Origin: Pleodorina starrii
Taxonomy: Eukaryota > Chlorophyta > Chlorophyceae > Chlamydomonadales > Volvocaceae
Assembly: GCA_030267565.1 (NCBI GenBank)
Contig: BRXU01000027.1
Location: forward strand, 853,001-917,000
Reading direction: 5' to 3'
DNA length: 64,000 nucleotides
Shown: one piece after another, positions 57,539 to 64,000 of the stretch
Position numbering within the stretch: the first letter of the stretch is position 1
How the letters are laid out: every line of letters begins with the position of its first letter
The notes under the pieces: model-generated
What the model saw: only the letters and a program-made list of their open reading frames with translations
Told to the model about the DNA's origin: nothing
The model's database searches: none
Made by a program: the position numbers and the translations under genes

Positions 57539-58029
57539 TTTCACACTGACAAGAACTGCTTGCTTCGAAAGTGCAAACGTCAAGGCAAGGAGCTGTCCCG
57601 TAGTAAGTTGTTAATATCCATCAAGTTATACGCGCTCTGCCGCCGCAAAGTCCATCAATATGCGTTCAGCGACTCCAATTACGGCATTTTGCGCCCGGCA
57701 TCTTTTTCCCGGTATCCTTTGTCAAAACCCACGTGCCTCGTGTGCTTTGCTGCGGAAATGGCTCCGGCTGCACTTAGGACACTTTTGAAAAGCATTTCGG
57801 TGCTGAAATGTGGAATTTAGGGTTTTTCTTTTGTCGGCGGATCGTGCCTGTCGGCGGTCGTGGAGTTCCATCCATGATAGTGCTTGCGTGCGTGTATAGC
57901 GCCGCGAACACTATCCTTTTGTAATTTTAAATCGTTGTTATTTGCAAATAAGCTGTCTCACTGCTTCGATAAAGAAGTAGTCATGCCGGAGTGCAGCAAT
58001 ATACCGCAACGCGCGTAACTCGTAAACAA
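57539..58029. promoter_or_regulatory. Divergent promoter region, CAX / OPR-like gene
   Basis: 491 bp between opposite start codons, distinctly AT-richer than the flanking genes. No defined element is assigned. A short upstream reading frame begins at ATG 57983 and stops after 11 codons, a possible upstream ORF in the OPR-like mRNA. Confidence 0.45.
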
Positions 58030-61000
58030 ATGAAGCACTGCATAAACCGTAGTGGAGGTTGTCTTGCTCCGGGTTGCCAATGCAAGGTTCGGAAAGGCGT
58101 TTGGAAACCCGGACCATCGACCCTGCTGTCGTCGGTAGGCAGATTGCTTTCTAGCTCTCCGTTATCACAATTTGCAGATATAAGAGCAAGCTTTGTGCTG
58201 GTGGCGTTGCAGGCGGGTCGTAAAGTGGGGGTGGCGGCCGTAACGAATGGCCGTGTGCCACCAGCGCCGCCGGCGCCTCAGCAGCAGCAGCAGCAGCCAC
58301 CACATGCAGCTGCCGCCACGGCCCCGGACCCTGTCGGCATGGCCGCCGCCACTCAGCTCCTTGAGACCATATCGCGCGCTCCCTCAGTACGACAGCTGCG
58401 CGATGTGTTGCAGCAGGCACAGGCCCAGGGCTGCCTCACAACCGCCCACTCCCTCGCGGCCGTGATGCAGCTCGGCGCCCTGGTGAGTTGCGTGCCGCAA
58501 GTACACAATAAGGTACAGCAGCAGAAGTGACGGGAGCATGCGCGCGTGTATGAAGGGAGAAACGAAGGGAGGAGCGGCGACGCCAGCGGCATCCATGGCG
58601 TAGGACCGGCCGCTGCAATCGCCCGCCCCGACGGAAAACGAACGCCCCGCCCCTCCTCGCCCCTCCTCGCCCCTCGCGGCCCTTCCCCGCGTCTTGGATC
58701 CCCAGGCGACGGCCGCTCCCACACCCGGCGGGTCGGAGGAGGCGCGGCAGCTGGGGGCGCAGCTGGTGCGGGGCCTGCAGGGCCAGGCGCACAGCCTGCC
58801 GCCGGCGCTGCGCGCGCACACCGAGCGGGCCGTGGCGCAGCTGGGCCTCAGCACCTCACAGCAGCTGGAGATGGAGCGGACGGAGAGCAGCCAGACGCAT
58901 CCGGGGCCGAGCGGGCCGGAGGCGAGGCCGAGGCCGGCGGGCGATGGATCACCTCTGGGCCCCGCCGCCGCCGCCGCCGCCGCCGGAACCGCCGCCGCAC
59001 AGCCTTCCCGCAGTGGTCGGGGCGGTCGGGGTGGCGGTGGTGGGGGTGGCGGTGGGGGCAGGGGTAGGGTTGGGGGTGCGGCTGACGCAGGCGTTGCGAC
59101 CGCAGGCGACGGCGGTGACCGGGCCGGGCGGGGTCGGGGCGGGGGTTGGGCGGGGGCCCCGGGCAGGGGAGCCAGCGCCGGGCCGAGCCTGGAGCCTGCA
59201 GGGACACCGCCGTCGCCGCAACAGCAGCAACAACAGCAGAACCGGCGACAGCAGAAACAGCAGCCGCAACAGCTGCAGCAGCAGGGGCAGCAGCAGCAGG
59301 GGCAGCCAAAGCAGCAGGGGCAGAAACAGCAGCGGCAGCAGCAGCGTCGATCGACTGCGGAGCCGGACGTTGGGTCCCCAGCCCGAGCAGCATTTCCTCC
59401 TGCCTCGACATCACCACCACCACCACCACAACAACAACAGCCATCACCCCAAACCGCACCTCAACCAGTCGTCTCGGCACGGCAGCCAGGCACCACATTG
59501 GCGACCGGCAGACCGACAGACAGCGCAGCCCCGGGCGCTGAGACTGCCACCGTCACCACCACTGTTGCTGCCGCTGCGCCGCCTGCCTCCGCCGCCGCGT
59601 CGCCACCGCCTTCGATGCCCCCGCCGCCTCCTAACCCCGCGCCTTCCCCCACATCAGAACCAGCACCTGCCGCGCAGCAGCCAACGACTCCGCCCACTTC
59701 CACGTCCACGCCCAGCCTTCCTGCCAACGACCGACCGCACGCCAGCGTCTCACCCTCCGGCGGCAGCGGCGAGGCCCTGGTGGGCGCCTCCTCCGCCTCC
59801 ATTGAGGAGCAGGCGTTCCAGGAGGCCCTTCTGGCGGGTTGGGCCGCCTGGCGGAGCATGGAGCAGGCGGCGGAGGCCGGCGGCGGAGGCGGCGCCGCCA
59901 CTGCCAACGCTGTCGTACAGCAGCGCGACGCGCTGGAGGCGGCGCTGCAGTGCCGCCCGCCGTCGAAGATGTCCCTCAGTGACGTGGCGGAGGTGATCCA
60001 CCTGATGCTGACGCTGCGACTGATGCCGCAGTACGAGTGGCTGTGTGCGGCGCGGGGCCGGCTGCGTGACGAGATGACGGCGGTGGAGGAGGCGGCGGCG
60101 AGCAGCGCGCGGGCGGCGCGGGGCCGGGCGGCGCGGTGGGCGGCGCTCACGGCCGCGTACGGCGACACGTGGGCGGTACTGGAGGACCTGCGGCAGGTGT
60201 ACGAGGCGACGGAGGAGCTGATGGCGATGTGTCCGGAGGCGGATGGGCGGAAGGACGCTGCGGAGCCGGAGGGGGGCCCGGCGGAGCGTGAGGCCGCCGC
60301 CGGCGCTGCGACGCCGGACGCGGATGTGCCGCTGCCGCCGCCGAAGGCGCTGCGTCTGCATGAGCAGGTTACGCAAGGGGAGGAGCGGCAGCAGGAGCAG
60401 CGTGGCGAGGCTACCGAGGGGCTGCAGCACCCGGCGGCTTCCGCGGCGGTGGGTGGCGGCAGCGCCGCTCCCGAGCCGGTGGTTGTGATGGTTGCTGCGG
60501 GCAGTGGCGTGGAGGCCGCCCCGGGACGCCGCAACGGCGAGGATGGCGGCGGTTCGGGACTGTCAGCACAAGCTTCCGCGCCGGTGGCAACCCCAGCAGC
60601 CGTAGCGGCGGCGGCGGCGGAAGTGCAGTCAGCCATGGCAGTGGATGTGCAGCCCTCGACCCCACCGCCGCAGCAGCAGCAGCAGCAGCCACGGGTTGCT
60701 CAGCCGGAACAGCCGCTGGCGGCCGATGAGGGATCGGGGCCTCGCGCCGCCGACGCAGCGGCGGAGCCGGACGAGTCCGAGTTGCCGTGCGACGAGGATG
60801 ACGACCCGGCAGCCGCCCTGGGGAGACTGCAGGCATTACTGCGGCAAGCCCGCGGCGCGAAGGAGCTCGAACCCACCGCCGCCACCGGCGCCGCCGCAGC
60901 GTCGACGGCGGCGGCAGCGCAGGCGGCGGTTGCGGACCTGGCGTCGCTGCTGGCGGAAGCGGTCCAGGAGGAGGCTGCCGCCAGCCGCGCCGCAATGCTG

Positions 61001-63974
61001 GCTGTCGGTTCCGCCGCCGCCGCGGACCCCAGCACGGTGGCGGCGGGGGCAGCCGCCGCCGTCGGCGTCGGCGGGGAGGAGCGCCTCCCGGCGCTGACGG
61101 CGGCGCAGGTTGGGGCGCTGGTGGCGGCGGCCCGGGTCGCCGCCGCGCCGACGCCGCTGCCGCCGCAGCTGCTGGCGGCGGCAGCGAGGCTGCTGGCTGC
61201 CTCCTCGCGCAGCGGCAGCGCCTCAGCCGCCGCGACGTGCGAGCAGGTGGCGCCAGTGGTGGCGGCGTGCGTGGCGGCGGGATACGTGATGCCGTCGTAC
61301 CTGCTGGGACAGCTGGCGGGCTTGGCCTTCCCATCGGAATTACCAGATGCCGCAGAGACTGCAACAAAAGCACCTGCTACACCATCATCATCGTTACCAT
61401 CAGCGACGACGGCGACGATGGCGGCGGCGGGGGGACAGCAGCGTCAGCAGCAGCGGGCGGCGTCCACGGACTTCGTCCGCGTCCGGGCCCTGCACGAGTG
61501 CGGCGCGGCGCTGGGTCGCCTCGGCTGCCGCCTGAACAGCCGGCACTTCGGCGAGTGGGTGGACGCCGTCGCGCGCCGGCCCGCGGCGCTGACGCCCCCG
61601 CAGCTGGCGGGGCTGCTGGCGACCTGCACGGAGCGCGGCTTCACGGTTCGGCCCGCAGGCGCCGCCGCGGCACTGGTCGCCGCGGCGACGCGGCCGGCCC
61701 GGCTGCGGCAACTGACGGCGCCGGAGGCGGCCGCCGTGGCGCGCTTTGCGGCGCGACAGGGTCTGAAGCTGAACGACGGCGGGTCCGCCGCCGCCGCCTC
61801 GGCGCTGCTACAGCACCTTGCGCCACGGCTGCCGGAGCTGGGGTCCGACGAGCTCGCGGCACTGCTGCCGGAGCTGCACGCCGCGGGCGCGCTACGTGGT
61901 GGCGGCGGCGCCGCCGCCGCCGCTGTCGCTGCTGAGGCGGCGTGGCTTGACGAGCACTCCGTCGTGCTGCTGCCGCACGCCGAGGCGCTTGACGTGGAGT
62001 CGGCGCTGGCGCTGCTGCGCTGCTACGATCAGCTGGATTACTCGCCGCGGGCGCTGCTGCTGCTGGGGATCTCTCTGGCGCTGGAGACCCGCCTGGCGGC
62101 CGCGCCGCTGCCATCGCTGCTGGCGGCGCTGCACCTGCTGCTGTGCCGCCTGGGCCTCGCCCCCAACGAGGGACTGGCGGCGGCCATCCAGGAGCGACTC
62201 GTGCCGCGGCTGATGCTGGCGGCGGCGGCGAAGCCGCCGCCGCAGCTGCCGACGGCGGCGGCCGACGGCGCCGCCGCCGCCGGCGGACTGACGGTGCGGC
62301 AGCGGCTGGCGGCGCTGGACGTGTTGGCGGCGGCGCGCGTTCGGCCGCACCCGGCGCAGCTGGCGGCGCTGCTGGAGGTGGAGCTTCTGCCGGCGGCGGC
62401 GGCGGCAGGTGGCGGCGGCGGCGGTGAGGGGCGGCGGCGGATGGCGCTGGCGGCGCTGAGCGGCGACGAGTTGGTGCGGCTGCTGTGGCGCTGCGTGGCA
62501 TTCCGCGCTCTGCCCTCCTGGCGCTTCATCGGCGAGTGGATGGAGGCGTTTGCAGCTGCCGCCGCCGGAGGCGGCGGCGGCAGCGGCGGCGGAGCCGCTG
62601 CCGCCGCCGCTGGCGCGGCGGCGGCCGTCAGCCCCGGCGCGCTGGCGCGCGTGGGCTGGAGCCTGGCGCAGATGGGCATTCAGCCTGAGCCGGGCTGGCT
62701 GGCGGTCTATCGGACGGCGCTGTCGGGGCCGGTGCTGGGGGAGTTGGATGCGGAAGCGCTGAGCCTGGTTGGCCACTCGGCGCTGCTGCTGCGTTCGCGG
62801 CCGCCGGGCGAGTGGCTGGAGGCGCTGCTGCGGGCGGCGCTGGGCCGCATGCAGCAGGAGGAGGAGGAGAGGAAGGAGGGAGGGCGGGGGCTGGATGCGG
62901 CGTCGGCGGCGCGGCTGCTGCACTTTGCCGCGGCTTCGGAGGTTGAGGTGTCGAGGGACTGGATGCAGGTGGGTGGGTGGGCGGGTGCAAGGGCCGCACG
63001 GGGGTCGACAACGGGGGTCGGCACGGGGAGTGCTGGGCCCCGACCCGACCCGACCCCACCCGCCAACGCTGGAGCCAACGTCTGCGAGCGGCCTGCACGT
63101 CTCAGCGCGCGACGCTGTGCCCCCAATACCACCGGCTGCCAAACCGCCGCGCACCAAACCATCCCGCCTCCCAACAGCCCACCCAACTTCCGCAACTCAC
63201 GAGCCCCACGCCGGTCCCGACAATCCCCGCCAGCCCTTTGATGTCGTCCCGCCTTCGCGCCGAAACCGATTCCGAAACGGGTCCCGATTCCGCCGCACCC
63301 GCCTGTCGCACCCCCACTCCAGCTTGCATGTAAGGAATGTCATACTCTAAATCCACCCTCACCTCCGCCCCTCAACCCTGCTGCAGTCCTTCTTCCTGCA
63401 CACCCAGCGCCTCATAGACGTGGAGGTGGAGGCGAAGGGCCGCGCCACCTCCACAGCCGCCGTCACCACCCCCACTCCCGCCAGCCCCGACCAGATAGCC
63501 CTCATGCTGCGCGCTCTGGCACAGCTGGGCTTCCGGCCGCCGCATGCCTGGCTGACGGCCGCCCTGGAGCGCCTGCGCATAGGCGCCGCCATCCTGACCC
63601 CCGCCTGCTTCCCCGTGGCGCTGGCGTCGCTGACGCGGCTGTGCCCCGATGTGGTTTCGGAGCCCCAAGCGCTGGGGCCCGACGGCGTCGTGGGTGTGCT
63701 GGTCCGCGACGCGTACCATAAGCGGGCCGAATTCACCTCGGTGGAGTTGCGGTGGCTGTTTGAGTCGTTGGCGGCGTACCCGGATTACGAGCTGCCGCCG
63801 GTGGCGTTGGCGGGCCTGATGGAGGCGCTGCAGCGACGGACGGCTCTAGAGGAGGCGAAGGACGAGGGGGAGGAGGCGGAGGGCGACGGCGGCGGCGGGG
63901 GCGATGTGGCGGTGGCGCTTGGGGACGCTGTGAGCGAGGAGTGGCTGCGGTGGGACGGCGCGCTGGGCGGGTAG
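58030..63974 (+). CDS. Large OPR-like helical-repeat protein (3' end uncertain)
   Basis: Exons 58030-58482, 58706-62968, 63387-63974 splice in frame to about 1767 residues, ending at TAG 63972-63974. A GT donor at 63971 could instead continue the gene beyond the window. The N-terminus is Arg/Ser-rich and could target an organelle. Residues about 170-850 are Gln, Pro, Ala and Gly low complexity with short helical islands. From about residue 920 there are roughly ten helical repeats of 35-40 residues, the later ones with the Pro-x-x-Trp signature of octotricopeptide repeats: LAQMGIQPEPGWLAVYRTAL, RSRPPGEWLEALLRAAL, LAQLGFRPPHAWLTAAL. OPR proteins of volvocine algae bind organellar RNAs; that role is inferred here from the repeat pattern only. 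The repeats are degenerate, so an allied alpha-solenoid family is possible. Confidence 0.7.
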
Positions 63975-64000
63975 GTGGCGGCGTGAAGGCGGGGATGGCT

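Noticed and set aside
61641..62501. Long minus-strand ORF (286 codons) opposite the OPR-like exon
   Set aside because: Ala/Pro/Arg-only composition mirrors the GC-rich codons of the sense strand; it has no motif and no splice logic.
1..64000. tRNA genes
   Set aside because: No sequence with matching A and B boxes and a cloverleaf was noticed by eye; a tRNAscan run would be decisive.

Overview
This window is nuclear DNA of a volvocine green alga (Chlamydomonadales, a Chlamydomonas/Gonium/Volvox relative). Evidence: high GC, many short GT-AG introns, candidate TGTAA poly(A) signals, a fragment of chlamydomonadalean 18S rRNA, low-complexity Gln/Ala/Gly protein segments, and plastid genes of green-plant type. 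The genus is inferred. Coding exons were assembled by hand from splice sites and codon phase. All twelve gene models stay in frame, but none has transcript support.

Layout, left to right. (1) 1-5555 (+): 3' part of an aldo/keto reductase; one intron holds an element with two identical direct repeats of about 0.69 kb. (2) 6806-9026 (+): phosphoglycerate-mutase-like histidine phosphatase. (3) 13424-10385 (-): plastid phosphoribosylanthranilate isomerase (tryptophan synthesis). (4) 13733-15852 (+): ABM-fold protein, divergent from the isomerase. (5) 21410-17129 (-): plastid acetyl-CoA carboxylase carboxyltransferase alpha. (6) 32379-21919 (-): a SPRY-domain E3 ligase of the RKP/KPC1 family ending in a UFD2-type U-box; the intron that splits the U-box holds a satellite array and a 339-bp piece of 18S rDNA. 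(7) 41889-35018 (-): the polyprotein of EF-Ts (S1 domains plus two EF-Ts modules). (8) 42275-43387 (+): DUF4079 membrane protein, divergent from EF-Ts. (9) 47889-45289 (-): mitochondrial prohibitin 1. (10) 50765-48854 (-): glycolipid transfer protein. (11) 57538-53475 (-): CAX-type Ca2+/H+ antiporter. (12) 58030 to the right edge (+): large OPR-like helical-repeat protein, divergent from CAX.

The genes do not form a pathway. Four or more products (isomerase, ACCase alpha, EF-Ts polyprotein, probably DUF4079 and the OPR-like protein) look plastid-targeted. The most unusual items are the RKP/U-box combination, the rDNA fragment with its satellite, a short motif built on the palindrome CCGCAGCGG that recurs in introns of unrelated genes, a copy of the repeat terminus of the aldo/keto reductase element in another gene's intron, and two adjacent perfect hairpins between convergent genes.
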